DNA from: Burkholderiaceae bacterium | GTDB taxonomy: Bacteria; Pseudomonadota; Gammaproteobacteria; Burkholderiales; Burkholderiaceae_C | Assembly (NCBI GenBank): GCA_026125795.1 | Contig: JAHCKM010000002.1 | Location: 744,001-808,000 of the forward strand | DNA: 64,000 bases | Reading direction: 5' to 3' | Part shown: piece after piece, positions 8,544-17,266 of the stretch | Layout of the letters: each line of letters begins with the position of its first letter | How positions within the stretch are numbered: the stretch's first letter is position 1 | Notes under the pieces: generated by a model | What the model was told of the DNA's origin: nothing | Database searches by the model: none | What the model saw: only the letters and a program-made list of their open reading frames with translations | Translations under genes and position numbers: made by a program

Positions 8544-10736
8544 ATGCCGGCCGATCTGACGACTCAGGGTGACATCGTGCAATCGCGTCGCGGGTTTCTG
8601 CAGGCGAGTGCCGGCCTCGCGGGTGGCGCCCTGATGCTCGGCTTCGGGATCTCGGCGTGCAGCGAGGTGCGCGATGCCCTGGTCGAGGACGCGCTGTTCG
8701 CACCCAACGCGTTTCTTCGCATCGAGAGTAGCGGCAAGGTCACCTTGGTCATGCCGATGATCGAGATGGGCCAAGGAACTTACACCTCGATTGCGATGCT
8801 GATCGCCGAGGAGCTCGAGGTCGATATCGACGAAGTCGCCATCGAGCATGCACCGCCCGATGACGTGGCCTACGTCAACCCGCTCATCGGCATCCAGGTC
8901 ACCGGTGGATCCACCACCGTTCGCGCGATGTTCGACCCGCTTCGCCGTGCGGGTGCGACCGCGCGCGTCATGCTGGTCACCGCTGCAGCGAATGGGTGGG
9001 GCGTCGACTATTCCACCTGTCATGCGGTCGACGGCATGGTGGTGCACGAACCGACCGGCCGGCGCATGCGCTACGGCAAGCTCGTGCAGGCCGCTTCTTT
9101 GCTCCCAGTGCCGCGGAACGTAGAGCTCAAGGAACCGCGCGAGTTTCGGTTGATCGGCACGGCACACCGGCGGCTGGACGTCAGTGCCAAGGTCGATGGC
9201 AGCGCGACTTTCGGCATCGACGCTCGGGTCGAAGGCATGCAGTTCGCTGCGGTCGCTATCTCGCCGACGTTCGGTGGCAGGCTGGTCTCGCTGGACGATG
9301 GCAAGGCGAGGGCGGTCCCCGGCGTGAGCCAGGTTGTCCAGCTGGACGATGCGGTTGCCGTGGTGGCGCGCCACACCTGGGCCGCCAAGCAAGGGCTTCT
9401 GGCGGCCGACCCGCGGTGGGATGCAGGGCCCAACCGGCGGCTTTCGACGGGTGACGTCGTTGCCCAACTCGTCAGGGCCACGTCGGTGCCCGGGGCCACC
9501 GCGCGCCGCGATGGCAATCCCGAAGCAGTCCTTGGACACGCGGCCCAGCACGTCGGTGCCTTGTACGAACAACCGTTCCTGGCGCACGCGGCCATGGAGC
9601 CGATGAACTGCACGGTGAAGTTGACCCCCCAGCGCTGCGAGGTCTGGGTCGGTACCCAGGTGCCGGGGCGCACGCAGAAGGCCGTGATGCGGTTGACGGG
9701 CCTCGAACAAGCGCAGGTGCACATCCACAACCACTACCTGGGTGGCGGATTCGGCAGGCGGCTCGAGGTCGATGGCACGCTGCTGGCAGTGCGCATCGCC
9801 CAGCATGTCCCGACCGCGGTGCAGGTGATCTGGTCGCGCGAGGAGGATGTGCAGCATGACATGTATCGGCCCTACTACGTCGATCGACTGAGCGCCGCCA
9901 TGGACGGCCACGGCCGCACGACCGCCTGGTCACACCGCATCGCCGGATCGTCGATCATGGCTCGCGTGTACCCGGAGTGGATCAAGAATGGCGTAGACCC
10001 CGACGCAGTGGAAGGATCGGCCAACATGCCGTACGGCATCGACCACGTCCGCGTGGACTGGATGGCGCAGGAACCGCCGGGGATTCCAACTGCGTTCTGG
10101 CGCGGCGTCGGTGTGACCCGTGGCACGTTTGCTGTCGAGAGCTTCATCGACGAGTTGGCCCGCGGCGCGAAGCAGGACCCTTTGGACTACCGGGTCGCAC
10201 TGCTACAGGCTCAGCCGCGTGCTGCTGCGGTGCTGAAAGCGGTGGCTGAGCGTGCGAACTGGGGCAAGCCGCTGTCGCACGGGCACGGCCTCGGCATCGC
10301 CCTGTGCACGGGATTCGGAAGCTATATCGCGCAGGTCGTTGAAGTTGCCGTCGACAACGACGGCAACGTCCGCCCGACGCGGGCCTGGTGCGTGGTGGAT
10401 TGCGGCATCGTGGTGAACCCGGACACCGTCCGCGCCCAGATGGAGGGCGGCATCGTGTTCGGATTGTCGGCGGCGCTGTACGGCGAGATCACGATCAAGA
10501 ACGGACGCGTCGAGCAGTCGAACTTCGGGGACTACCGCGTCCTGCGCATTCACGAGGTGCCGACGATCGATGTGCACATCGTCGAGAGCAGGGAGGCTCC
10601 GGGTGGCATCGGAGAACCCGGCACGTCGTGCGTGATGCCGGCGCTGACCAATGCGATCTTCGCGGCAACCGGCAGACGCATCCGCAAGCTGCCCGTGGCG
10701 GCACAGTTGCAAAGCCCGTCGATGCGACGGACCTAG
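8544..10736 (+). CDS. iorB: Isoquinoline 1-oxidoreductase/aldehyde dehydrogenase-type molybdopterin subunit
   Basis: A 730-residue molybdenum-cofactor subunit. A twin-arginine leader is visible (SRRGFLQASAGLAGGALMLGF), so the assembled enzyme is probably exported folded to the periplasm, dragging the leaderless IorA with it. Family blocks include IEMGQGTYTSIAMLIAEEL, GGGFGRRLEVDG and the C-terminal GGIGEPGTSCVMPALTNAI that contains the catalytic glutamate region. It uses the cytosine-dinucleotide molybdenum cofactor in known relatives. Neither a cytochrome c electron acceptor subunit nor a XdhC-like maturation gene is adjacent. The 3' end abuts the relic end of a type IV secretion block on the opposite strand. 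Confidence 0.88.
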   Translation: MPADLTTQGDIVQSRRGFLQASAGLAGGALMLGFGISACSEVRDALVEDALFAPNAFLRIESSGKVTLVMPMIEMGQGTYTSIAMLIAEELEVDIDEVAIEHAPPDDVAYVNPLIGIQVTGGSTTVRAMFDPLRRAGATARVMLVTAAANGWGVDYSTCHAVDGMVVHEPTGRRMRYGKLVQAASLLPVPRNVELKEPREFRLIGTAHRRLDVSAKVDGSATFGIDARVEGMQFAAVAISPTFGGRLVSLDDGKARAVPGVSQVVQLDDAVAVVARHTWAAKQGLLAADPRWDAGPNRRLSTGDVVAQLVRATSVPGATARRDGNPEAVLGHAAQHVGALYEQPFLAHAAMEPMNCTVKLTPQRCEVWVGTQVPGRTQKAVMRLTGLEQAQVHIHNHYLGGGFGRRLEVDGTLLAVRIAQHVPTAVQVIWSREEDVQHDMYRPYYVDRLSAAMDGHGRTTAWSHRIAGSSIMARVYPEWIKNGVDPDAVEGSANMPYGIDHVRVDWMAQEPPGIPTAFWRGVGVTRGTFAVESFIDELARGAKQDPLDYRVALLQAQPRAAAVLKAVAERANWGKPLSHGHGLGIALCTGFGSYIAQVVEVAVDNDGNVRPTRAWCVVDCGIVVNPDTVRAQMEGGIVFGLSAALYGEITIKNGRVEQSNFGDYRVLRIHEVPTIDVHIVESREAPGGIGEPGTSCVMPALTNAIFAATGRRIRKLPVAAQLQSPSMRRT

Positions 10737-11076
10737 CGCTGCGGCCGGTGGGGTCGCTTTCGCGCCGTGTCGTGCGTCGCAGCTGGTCGGCGCTCACCGG
10801 CAGCACGTTCAACGCCCTCCGAAGCGCGAGCCAGCGAAGCACGCAGCGCGCGAAGGGCAGCGCGAAGCAATGCCAGAAATCGTGGGGGTCTCGGTCCAGG
10901 AAGGTGGGGATCGTCTCGGGCACCTCGTTGCGCAGCACGGCCCAGCCGTACAGCGCGACCCACAGCGTCGTCGCGGTCAGCGCGAGCGGCGTGATCGCGG
11001 CGCTGAGCGTGGTGACGACTCCCAGCACGTAAGTGCTGAGGATCGTGTTGAACTGGGTGCCCACCCAGGTGAACAT
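10495..11076 (-). pseudogene. Truncated VirB6/TrbL-like inner-membrane channel protein
   Basis: The N-terminal ~60 residues look like the start of VirB6: FTWVGTQFNTILSTYVLGVV, then TTLSAAITPLALTATTLWVALYGWAVL, i.e. two hydrophobic helices in the usual place. After LRNEVPETIPTFL the family pattern stops, and the frame continues as an Arg-rich sequence that runs antisense through the end of iorB to 10495. A complete VirB6 is about 300 residues with five or more helices, so this is a 5' fragment joined to foreign sequence. The real break is probably near 10900. It is the downstream end of the secretion block; everything normally following (VirB7-VirB11) is missing. Confidence 0.6.
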
Positions 11077-11088
11077 GAGCCTCGTCCT

Positions 11089-11496
11089 CTATTGCACGAC
11101 TGGCGACGGCAGGCTGCGGATCCCGACGCAGCCCTTGCCGAGGTCGGGGTATGAGCAGTGCTTCCACTCGGATCCGGTCTTCACGACCCAGACGCGTGCG
11201 CGCTTCTCGGCGCCGTAGGTGGAGGTTCTGCAGGTGGTGGGTCGCGCATAGATCTCGGTGCACTCCATCAGGCCCTGCGGGGTCTCGACCATCTTCCAGC
11301 CGCCGCCGGAGCAGCCGGCATCAGCAGCCGGGCACGGCTTGGCCAGCAGGGCACCCGCAGCGGGCGGAACCTCGACCTTGCGCGAGCCATCGGGCAACAC
11401 CTTCACGGCGTCGTTGCCCTTGACGAACTGCGCCGCGGCTCCCGTCGCGCCCAGCGCCAACGCAATGCCTATCGGGATCAACGGTGTGACGTTCAT
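11089..11496 (-). CDS. Secreted Cys-containing protein of the type IV secretion block
   Basis: A 135-residue protein with a signal peptide (MNVTPLIPIGIALALGATGAAAQ). The mature part has about eight cysteines in two clusters (CPAADAGCSGG, then C residues in MECTEIYA, TTCRT, KHCSY and KGCVG), suggesting a disulfide-linked periplasmic protein. The ATG overlaps the virB4 stop codon by four bases (ATGA), so translation is coupled and it belongs to the secretion operon. Its position between virB4 and virB6 is where VirB5-like or accessory pilus proteins often sit, but VirB5 similarity was not recognised. Function unknown. Confidence 0.7.
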   Translation of the reverse strand: MNVTPLIPIGIALALGATGAAAQFVKGNDAVKVLPDGSRKVEVPPAAGALLAKPCPAADAGCSGGGWKMVETPQGLMECTEIYARPTTCRTSTYGAEKRARVWVVKTGSEWKHCSYPDLGKGCVGIRSLPSPVVQ

Positions 11497-14018
11497 GCTG
11501 CACTCCGTGCGTTGCTGACCTTGCGATGCTGAACCTCGCGCAGCAGGACAGGAAGCCACTGAAACGGATCGTCACCGTGGCGTGCACGCACCGAGTCAAG
11601 CAATGCCACGTTGTCGGTGGTCGCGGAGAGCACGGCCATGTGCTCCTCCAGTCCGGTCAGGTCCAGCTCGCAGATCGCGCTCGTGTGTCCCTGTTTGACG
11701 AGAAAGCGGTGCCCGCCATGCGCGCCGAGGCTGCGCACGATCTCGAACTCGGCCTCGCCGAGACCGAAGCCGTCCACGTACTCCTCTCGCACCGCCTGCG
11801 GGTTGGCGAGAAAGATCTGGGTCACGCTTTGCTCGACCATCGTGCGGCCGATGGGGTGGCGCAGCACGTCAGACGGGCTCTGCGTGTCGAAGATGCCCAG
11901 GCCGTTCTGCTTGCGGATGGTTTTCTGCTTCTGCTTGGCGAACTCGCTGAAGATCGGGTGGTCCAGCGCCTTCCAGAACTCCGAGATCACGTAGATCAGC
12001 CGCTGGCCATCGACCAGCTCCTCCATCAGCTGCAGCAGGTACAGCATGACCGGGGTGCGAACCTCCGGCAGATCGAGGAACTCGGTGGTGTCGAACCCGA
12101 TGACTGCCGACTGCGCGAGGTCACCGAGCCGGTCGTCGGCCTCGTCGAACACCCAGCCCAGCGCACCGCCCTGGCACCAGCGCCCGAGGCGTTCGTACAG
12201 GCTGTTCTCGCCGGCCTTTGGCAGGTTCTGCCGCACGGTGGAGAAGCGCCGCAGCGCGAGCGGCATCATGGCCATGGCCCTCACCGCTTCGGCGACGGCC
12301 CGTTCGTCGGCCGGCAGCAGCGGCAGTGCCGGCGTGGCCAGGCAGGTGCGAATCAGCTGCTCCCAGAACTGGACGCGAGCCGGTGTCGGGTCGCGCTGCA
12401 GCGGGTTCAGTCCGGTGGGGCGGCCGGCTTCGAGCGTGAGGTAGCGTCCGCCCAGCGCGCGCAGGGCGATTTCGCAACCGCGGTCGAGATCGAACAGCAC
12501 GATCCGCGGGGCAGGGTCCCACTTGCGGGTCAGCGCCAGCAAGAACATCTCCAGCGTGGTCTTGCCGACACCGGTGGAGCCAATGATCAAGGTGTTGCCC
12601 GGCAGCTTCTGGTCGGACGAGTCTTCGCCGTCAGGGCTCGCGTGCAGGTTGAGGTAAAGGGGCTGACCCGACGGCGTGCGCAGCAGCGCCAACGCCTCGC
12701 CCCAGGGATTGCCGTCGCGCTTGCCGCGCGCGAAGTTGTGAGCGCAGGCCAGTGCGGCAAACGCCCGCGACGACAACTTGGCCTCGCGCGGCCGCCACTG
12801 CCAGTTGCCTGGCATCTGAGCGAACCACGCGGCGTCGGCCACCAGGTCGACCGGGGCCATCTGGATGCTCGACGCCTCGCCCACCGCGCCGATCGCCTGC
12901 GCGGCACGGCGGCCCGCCTCGGCCACGTCGTCGCCGAACACCACCAGGCTGTAGTGGTACTCGCCCATGCAGAACTGGCCATCGCCCAGTTCGTTGAGCG
13001 CGACGTCCATCTCGTCGATCTGGCTGGCCACCACGTCGTCGCTGGCGATCAACTGGTCTCGCTGCAGCTCCAGGGCTTGCATGGCGTCGCGCCGGGTCAG
13101 GATCGAGAAGCTCTGCGTCTCGATGAACTCGCTGCCTTCGTACAGCAGCGCATTTAGCACCCCGGGCTCGACGGCATCGGCGTACTCCTTGATGTCGACC
13201 AGTGCCGCGTAGCGGCAGTGATCGCCCCGCCGCAGCTCGAGCTTGTCGCCTCCGAACGAGAGGCGCGTGGTCGGCAGCGTGCGGTAGAGCGCACCGCGCG
13301 TCGCGGGGATGGGCCGCCATGCGCCGTTGACCAAGTAGCCGAGGAACTCCGCCACCTCGGAGTAGCTGCGTCCATTCGCCTGCCGGAGCCCGAGCAGCTC
13401 GGGGCCGAACCCGCGCAGCATGCGATCGACGAGCGCGCCTCGCTCCTCCATTGCGCGCAGCGCCTCGGCATGTGCCTGTGCGATTGCTTCTCGCGAGCGC
13501 GCGGTCGATTGCAGCGCACGGCTCATGCGCGATGACTGTGGCCGGTGCACGAGCGTCAGGTACAGCTCATTGCTCATCATCGCCCGCTCGGCCAACCTGG
13601 CGTGGTAGGCGCGCGAGAGGTCGCGTGCGAAGCCGGGCGCGTCCGGGTCTCGAAGCGCGTCGACCACGTGGCGGTGCAGCCGGTGCATCCATACCGCCCA
13701 CTGGCCGCCTGCCAGGTTGCGCAGCAGACTGCACAACGCGTCGTGGCGCTCGGCGATGCGAGGCTCGTCGGCGCACTCGAACGGTACGCCTTTGAGCCGC
13801 CACACCCGCAAGAAGTCGCCGCCGCGCGTGATGACGTCGTGCGGCCCGACCAGCGACGAGAACGGGACGAAACGCTCCAGCAAGTTCTCGGTACAGGCTC
13901 GCCCCCAATAGCGCGGACGGTAGCGCGGCGTGCGCCCGGCCCGGCGGACGCGGCAGGTGTCAGGCATGCGAGGCATCGCGCGCTCCACGGTACGTGTTGG
14001 GGGCATAGCTCCGCGCAT
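11493..14018 (-). CDS. virB4: VirB4-type conjugation/secretion ATPase
   Basis: An 841-residue AAA+ ATPase of the VirB4/TrbE family, which energises pilus assembly and substrate transfer at the inner membrane. The Walker A motif is GSTGVGKTT (residues ~490); the Walker B region reads LIYVISEFWKAL, keeping the glutamate though the preceding Asp is Ser. The N-terminal domain contains the family's conserved PFSSLVGPHDVITRGGDFLRVW-type opening. The extreme start is uncertain: ATG 14018 overlaps the end of virB3 by ~59 bases and later ATGs (MPRMPD) are possible. Length is complete, so this gene may still be intact although its partners downstream are lost. Confidence 0.88.
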   Translation of the reverse strand: MRGAMPPTRTVERAMPRMPDTCRVRRAGRTPRYRPRYWGRACTENLLERFVPFSSLVGPHDVITRGGDFLRVWRLKGVPFECADEPRIAERHDALCSLLRNLAGGQWAVWMHRLHRHVVDALRDPDAPGFARDLSRAYHARLAERAMMSNELYLTLVHRPQSSRMSRALQSTARSREAIAQAHAEALRAMEERGALVDRMLRGFGPELLGLRQANGRSYSEVAEFLGYLVNGAWRPIPATRGALYRTLPTTRLSFGGDKLELRRGDHCRYAALVDIKEYADAVEPGVLNALLYEGSEFIETQSFSILTRRDAMQALELQRDQLIASDDVVASQIDEMDVALNELGDGQFCMGEYHYSLVVFGDDVAEAGRRAAQAIGAVGEASSIQMAPVDLVADAAWFAQMPGNWQWRPREAKLSSRAFAALACAHNFARGKRDGNPWGEALALLRTPSGQPLYLNLHASPDGEDSSDQKLPGNTLIIGSTGVGKTTLEMFLLALTRKWDPAPRIVLFDLDRGCEIALRALGGRYLTLEAGRPTGLNPLQRDPTPARVQFWEQLIRTCLATPALPLLPADERAVAEAVRAMAMMPLALRRFSTVRQNLPKAGENSLYERLGRWCQGGALGWVFDEADDRLGDLAQSAVIGFDTTEFLDLPEVRTPVMLYLLQLMEELVDGQRLIYVISEFWKALDHPIFSEFAKQKQKTIRKQNGLGIFDTQSPSDVLRHPIGRTMVEQSVTQIFLANPQAVREEYVDGFGLGEAEFEIVRSLGAHGGHRFLVKQGHTSAICELDLTGLEEHMAVLSATTDNVALLDSVRARHGDDPFQWLPVLLREVQHRKVSNARSAA

Positions 14019-14292
14019 GCCAGATCGCGCGGTTGCGGTCAGGAAGGCGCAGCTTCAATGCGATGAACATCTGCCGAAAACGCTGGTCGTCGCGCGCGGT
14101 GACCCAGCGCATCCAGGCCAGCAACGGCCCGATGGCAACGATGACGGCCAGAGCCAGCCACCAGCTGACCAGCGTGCCGCCCCATAGAACCAGCAGCATG
14201 CCGGCGCCGAACAACACCACCAGAGGCACCAGCGGGATGCCCAGTTTCATGGCGGGGCGTGTCGCGCCCTTGTAGATGGCTTCGGCGTGCAT
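13960..14292 (-). CDS. virB3: VirB3-like inner-membrane protein
   Basis: A 110-residue protein with the VirB3 layout: a short cytoplasmic start (AIYKGATRPAMKLGIPLVPL), two closely spaced hydrophobic helices (residues ~20-60), then a charged tail including MRWVTARDDQRFRQMFIAL. The phrase KGATRP near the N-terminus is typical of VirB3/TrbD. In type IV secretion systems VirB3 works with VirB4 at the inner membrane; the gene order virB2-virB3-virB4 here is the standard one. It starts twelve bases after the virB2 stop and overlaps the start of virB4. Confidence 0.8.
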   Translation of the reverse strand: MHAEAIYKGATRPAMKLGIPLVPLVVLFGAGMLLVLWGGTLVSWWLALAVIVAIGPLLAWMRWVTARDDQRFRQMFIALKLRLPDRNRAIWHARSYAPNTYRGARDASHA

Positions 14293-14304
14293 GGTCGCCT
14301 CAGG

Positions 14305-14589
14305 TCACGCAACGATGTAGCTGGCGAAAGCAGCGGCGCCACCGATCAGCGTGCCGCCGATCAGCACGTTGGCGACGTCGGCAAGCCTGGCTCCTTGAAA
14401 CACCATCTTGAAGCCCGCCCAGATGATCGCGATGGTCACGATGGCGATCGAGATCGTGACCAGGATCGTCTGGACGTTGGTGACCGTGGTGTTGATCTTG
14501 TCGAAGCCCTGCGCCATGGCCAGCTGCGGCAATGCCGCAAACAGCGCGGCGGGGAGCGCACGGGCGCAGGTGGGCCGAATGCTTGTCAT
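14305..14589 (-). CDS. virB2: VirB2/TrbC-like pilin
   Basis: A 94-residue prepilin. It has a signal peptide (residues 1-26, ending LAMAQ), then a mature part with two long hydrophobic helices (ILVTISIAIVTIAIIWAGFKMVF and VANVLIGGTLIGGAAAFASYIV) separated by a short polar turn, the classic VirB2/TrbC form. The mature protein polymerises into the conjugative pilus. AAGGAG sits at good spacing before the ATG. It lies between virB1 and virB3 in canonical order. Confidence 0.85.
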   Translation of the reverse strand: MTSIRPTCARALPAALFAALPQLAMAQGFDKINTTVTNVQTILVTISIAIVTIAIIWAGFKMVFQGARLADVANVLIGGTLIGGAAAFASYIVA

Positions 14590-14614
14590 GCGGATCTCCT
14601 TGGCGGGATCGTTG

Positions 14615-15088
14615 TCATCGGATGCGCAGCGCGGCGAACTCGACCCGACGCACGTACCCGTGGCGGAAGCCGGTGACGAAGTTGCCGCTGTAGTAGCAGG
14701 ACAGGGCGCGCCTCAACGTCTGCTGCTCGCCTGACGCCGGAACAGCGGCGTGGCGGGCCCCGTCGAAGCACTCGCTCAGCACTTTCTCCATCGCCGAGAG
14801 GTTGCGGCAGGGATCGAACGCGCTCTCGATCGACAGGCTCAGTCGCGCGAAGTTGCGAGCGTTGATCTGCGCCAGGCCCACGCTGAAGTCCCATCCCTGG
14901 GCTTGGAGCGATCGAGCGGTGGCCAGGGCCTCGGTGCGGCTCACGGGTTGGCGCTCGAGTGCACTGCCCACCACGCCGATGGCAAACGGGTTCACCGCGC
15001 TCTCCACCTGCACGATGGCTCGCGCAGTGGACGGATGCACTTGCGGCGCGCATGCCGCGAGCAAAGCGGCGAGAAGGGCGGCATCCAT
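14615..15088 (-). CDS. virB1: VirB1-like lytic transglycosylase
   Basis: A 157-residue peptidoglycan-cleaving protein of the SLT family. The catalytic glutamate lies in ARAIVQVESAVNPFAIGV, followed by the substrate-binding block DFSVGLAQINARNF and the closing ALSCYYSGNF. VirB1 locally opens the murein layer so the secretion channel can pass. ATG 15088 is used because it starts the family N-terminus (MDAALLAALLAAC). It follows the TrbM-like gene by about five bases and precedes virB2 by 25 bases, in the usual order. Confidence 0.85.
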   Translation of the reverse strand: MDAALLAALLAACAPQVHPSTARAIVQVESAVNPFAIGVVGSALERQPVSRTEALATARSLQAQGWDFSVGLAQINARNFARLSLSIESAFDPCRNLSAMEKVLSECFDGARHAAVPASGEQQTLRRALSCYYSGNFVTGFRHGYVRRVEFAALRIR

Positions 15089-15093
15089 GGCGC

Positions 15094-15657
15094 CTACGGG
15101 ACCTGCGGTGTCTCGGACACCACTGGCTGTTGGCTGAGCCAGCGCGCGTAGTCGTCGTCGAATCGTGTGTCCCAGCTGCGAAGCTGGGCCTTCGCGGCGC
15201 TGCTGAACTCGGTAACGGCGTCGCCACCCATGTTCCACCACGTGCGGCTGAAGAGCTCGCCGTTGATCGAGACCGAGACGGCGCCGGCATAGTCGCAGGT
15301 GTGGAACGTGGTGCTCTCGGTCTCGACGGCTCGCGTGTACTGGGGCGGGCAGAAGGTGGGTGCCGCGGCCCAATCAAGCTGGGCCGAGTTGCCCGCGCCC
15401 GCCATGTCGCAGCGCGGGAACGGCCGGCCGCGTGCCAGGTCTCTGAGCACCTGAACGACCGGCGGTACGCACTGCTGGATGCCGCGCCAGTTCGGCGCAG
15501 CGAAGCACAAGAGCGCGAGGCAGCCATCGACGGCCCAGGACCTCGGGCTCACCACGGCTGCGGCGACGAATGCGAGACCAATGGCCAGCCTCTGCAGGGC
15601 GCGTGGTGAGCGCTTGGCGATCGTTGCGGGGGCGACTAGAGTCGGGATGTCGCGCAC
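15094..15657 (-). CDS. TrbM/KikA-like conjugation accessory protein
   Basis: A 187-residue exported protein. GTG 15657 is preferred to the upstream TTG at 15684 because GGAG lies seven bases before it. A hydrophobic leader (LAIGLAFVAAAVVSPRSWA) precedes a mature part opening VDGCLALLCFAAPNWRGIQQC, which fits the cysteine-rich block of the TrbM/KikA/MpfK family; further cysteines follow (RCDMAG, FCPPQY, TCDYAG). Family members are periplasmic helpers of conjugation systems. It is the first gene of the minus-strand secretion block and diverges from the tRNA 2-selenouridine synthase gene. Confidence 0.6.
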   Translation of the reverse strand: MRDIPTLVAPATIAKRSPRALQRLAIGLAFVAAAVVSPRSWAVDGCLALLCFAAPNWRGIQQCVPPVVQVLRDLARGRPFPRCDMAGAGNSAQLDWAAAPTFCPPQYTRAVETESTTFHTCDYAGAVSVSINGELFSRTWWNMGGDAVTEFSSAAKAQLRSWDTRFDDDYARWLSQQPVVSETPQVP

Positions 15658-15795
15658 GATGTACTCCGATCCGGCGGCCTGCAACCGCCTTTGAAGGTTG
15701 GCGCTGCGATTGGCGCCGTGACAGTCAATCTAGGGGCGCGGAGGTTGCTCTGGCGCGACCGATTTCGACGAAATTCCGGCAGCGACCACCAGTAC

Positions 15796-16869
15796 ATGTC
15801 CAGCTCGGTTGAAACCGTCGGCGCACTCGTGCACCCGCACCAGCTCGAGGTGCAGGAGTGGTCGTCATACGCGTTGGTGATCGACGCGCGCTCGCCACGC
15901 GAGTACGAAGACGATCACGTGCCCGGCGCGGTGAACCTGCCGGTGGTCGACAACGACGAGTACGCAGAGGTCGGCACGACCCATCGCACCGACCAGCACG
16001 CGGCGTACTTGATCGGCGTCGAGTACTCGCTGCGCAACATCGCTGCACAGATCAAGCCGCTGATCTCAAGGTACACGCCAAAGGACCGGTTTCTGGTCTA
16101 TTGCTTCCGCGGTGGCAAACGGAGCAGGCTGTGGGCCGACAACCTCCGCACGATTGGCTTCGAGGTCGATGTGTTGCCCGGCGGTTGGAAGAACTACCGC
16201 CGCTGGGTGCGAGCAGGCCTCGAGCGGCTGCCCAGAGCGTTCTCTTTCCGCGTGCTGTGCGGCCCGACCGGCTGCGGCAAGACGCGTGTGCTGCAGGAAC
16301 TGAGCAGGCAAGGGCACCAGGTACTCGATCTCGAGGCACTGGCCTGCCATCGAGGCTCGCTGCTCGGCGACTTGCCTGGCCGACCGCAGCCGACACAGAA
16401 GCTCTTCGACTCCGTGCTGCTCGACGCGCTGCGGCACTTCGACACCGAACGGCCGATATGGGTCGAGGCGGAAAGCAAGAAGATCGGCGAGATCCAGTTG
16501 CCGGAGGCGCTGTACGACGCGATGCACGGTGCTCCGGTGGTCAGCATCTCGACGCCGATGGCCGAAAGGGTGAGGCTGTGGCGCGAGGACTATCCCCACT
16601 TTGCGGCGGATCCCATCGCGATGGTGGGCAAGCTGGAGCCGCTCAAGCCGCTGGTTGGGGCAGAGACACTCACCCGGTGGCGCAGCCTGGCCGCGGCGGC
16701 GCGGGTCGACGAGCTGTTCGAGGACGTGATGACGCGGCACTACGACCCTTGCTACGCAAGATCGACGCGGCGCAACTACGGGGCGAGCGCGCAGGAGCGG
16801 TCGGTTGAGGTGGTGTCGTTGGCGGGTGAGGGCTTCGCGGTCGCCGTTCAGAGCATCGCCCGATCTTGA
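15796..16869 (+). CDS. selU: tRNA 2-selenouridine synthase
   Basis: A 357-residue enzyme (also mnmH/ybbB) that replaces sulfur with selenium in 2-thiouridine at the tRNA wobble position using selenophosphate. The N-terminal rhodanese domain (residues ~10-125) has the signature LVIDARSPREYEDDHVPGA and the catalytic-cysteine loop VYCFRGGKRS. A C-terminal P-loop domain starts with VLCGPTGCGKTRVL and continues with the family block EAESKKIGEIQLPEALYDAM. ATG 15796 gives the usual N-terminus; the upstream frame has no homology. No selD lies nearby. Confidence 0.9.
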   Translation: MSSSVETVGALVHPHQLEVQEWSSYALVIDARSPREYEDDHVPGAVNLPVVDNDEYAEVGTTHRTDQHAAYLIGVEYSLRNIAAQIKPLISRYTPKDRFLVYCFRGGKRSRLWADNLRTIGFEVDVLPGGWKNYRRWVRAGLERLPRAFSFRVLCGPTGCGKTRVLQELSRQGHQVLDLEALACHRGSLLGDLPGRPQPTQKLFDSVLLDALRHFDTERPIWVEAESKKIGEIQLPEALYDAMHGAPVVSISTPMAERVRLWREDYPHFAADPIAMVGKLEPLKPLVGAETLTRWRSLAAAARVDELFEDVMTRHYDPCYARSTRRNYGASAQERSVEVVSLAGEGFAVAVQSIARS

Positions 16870-16942
16870 TTGACAACGCAATCCGCCTAACGCGATAGTT
16901 GAGCAACTGTGCAAACATACAGCGATCAGCTAGGATGGCTGC

Positions 16943-17266
16943 GTGGAGTTCGTTGGGTGGAAGGGCCGGCACGAAGGGAGGCTGCTGCCGCGGCACGTCA
17001 TGTGGGCAGGACGCGCGCAAGGGGAGCTATATGTTCGGGAAAGGTACAACACCGAGCTGTCGCTGCATGTGCGCGTGGCAACTCTCGAGGTTATGACCGG
17101 CCGCCAATTGGTACTAGGCCCGCTCCTCGATGTGGTGCTTGTCTCGTGTAAGCCAGATTGGTGGACGCTGACCGGCTGGGAGCGCGTTGATGCCACTGTG
17201 GTCGCTCCAGGACGAGCGTTCCAGCAGAGTTGGATCCTTGTGCCCGTCGATCGCGAGCGCGACTAG
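16943..17266 (+). CDS. Hypothetical protein (107 aa)
   Basis: Function not recognised. The frame begins with GTG at 16943 preceded at ~8 bases by AGGA. The protein has a balanced composition with beta-strand-like segments and aromatic motifs near the end (CKPDWWTLTGWERV, then FQQSWILVPVDRERD), which look like real coding sequence rather than a shadow. It resembles small uncharacterised proteins that end with a Trp/Gln-Ser-Trp pattern. No signal peptide or membrane helix. It stands alone between selU and a gene-poor stretch. Confidence 0.45.
   Translation: MEFVGWKGRHEGRLLPRHVMWAGRAQGELYVRERYNTELSLHVRVATLEVMTGRQLVLGPLLDVVLVSCKPDWWTLTGWERVDATVVAPGRAFQQSWILVPVDRERD

Noticed and set aside
8475-9911. 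Minus-strand frame of 478 codons opposite iorB
   Set aside because: Shadow of the molybdopterin subunit; no family features.
11526-13157. Plus-strand frame of 543 codons opposite virB4
   Set aside because: Antisense to a gene with Walker motifs; no recognisable domain.
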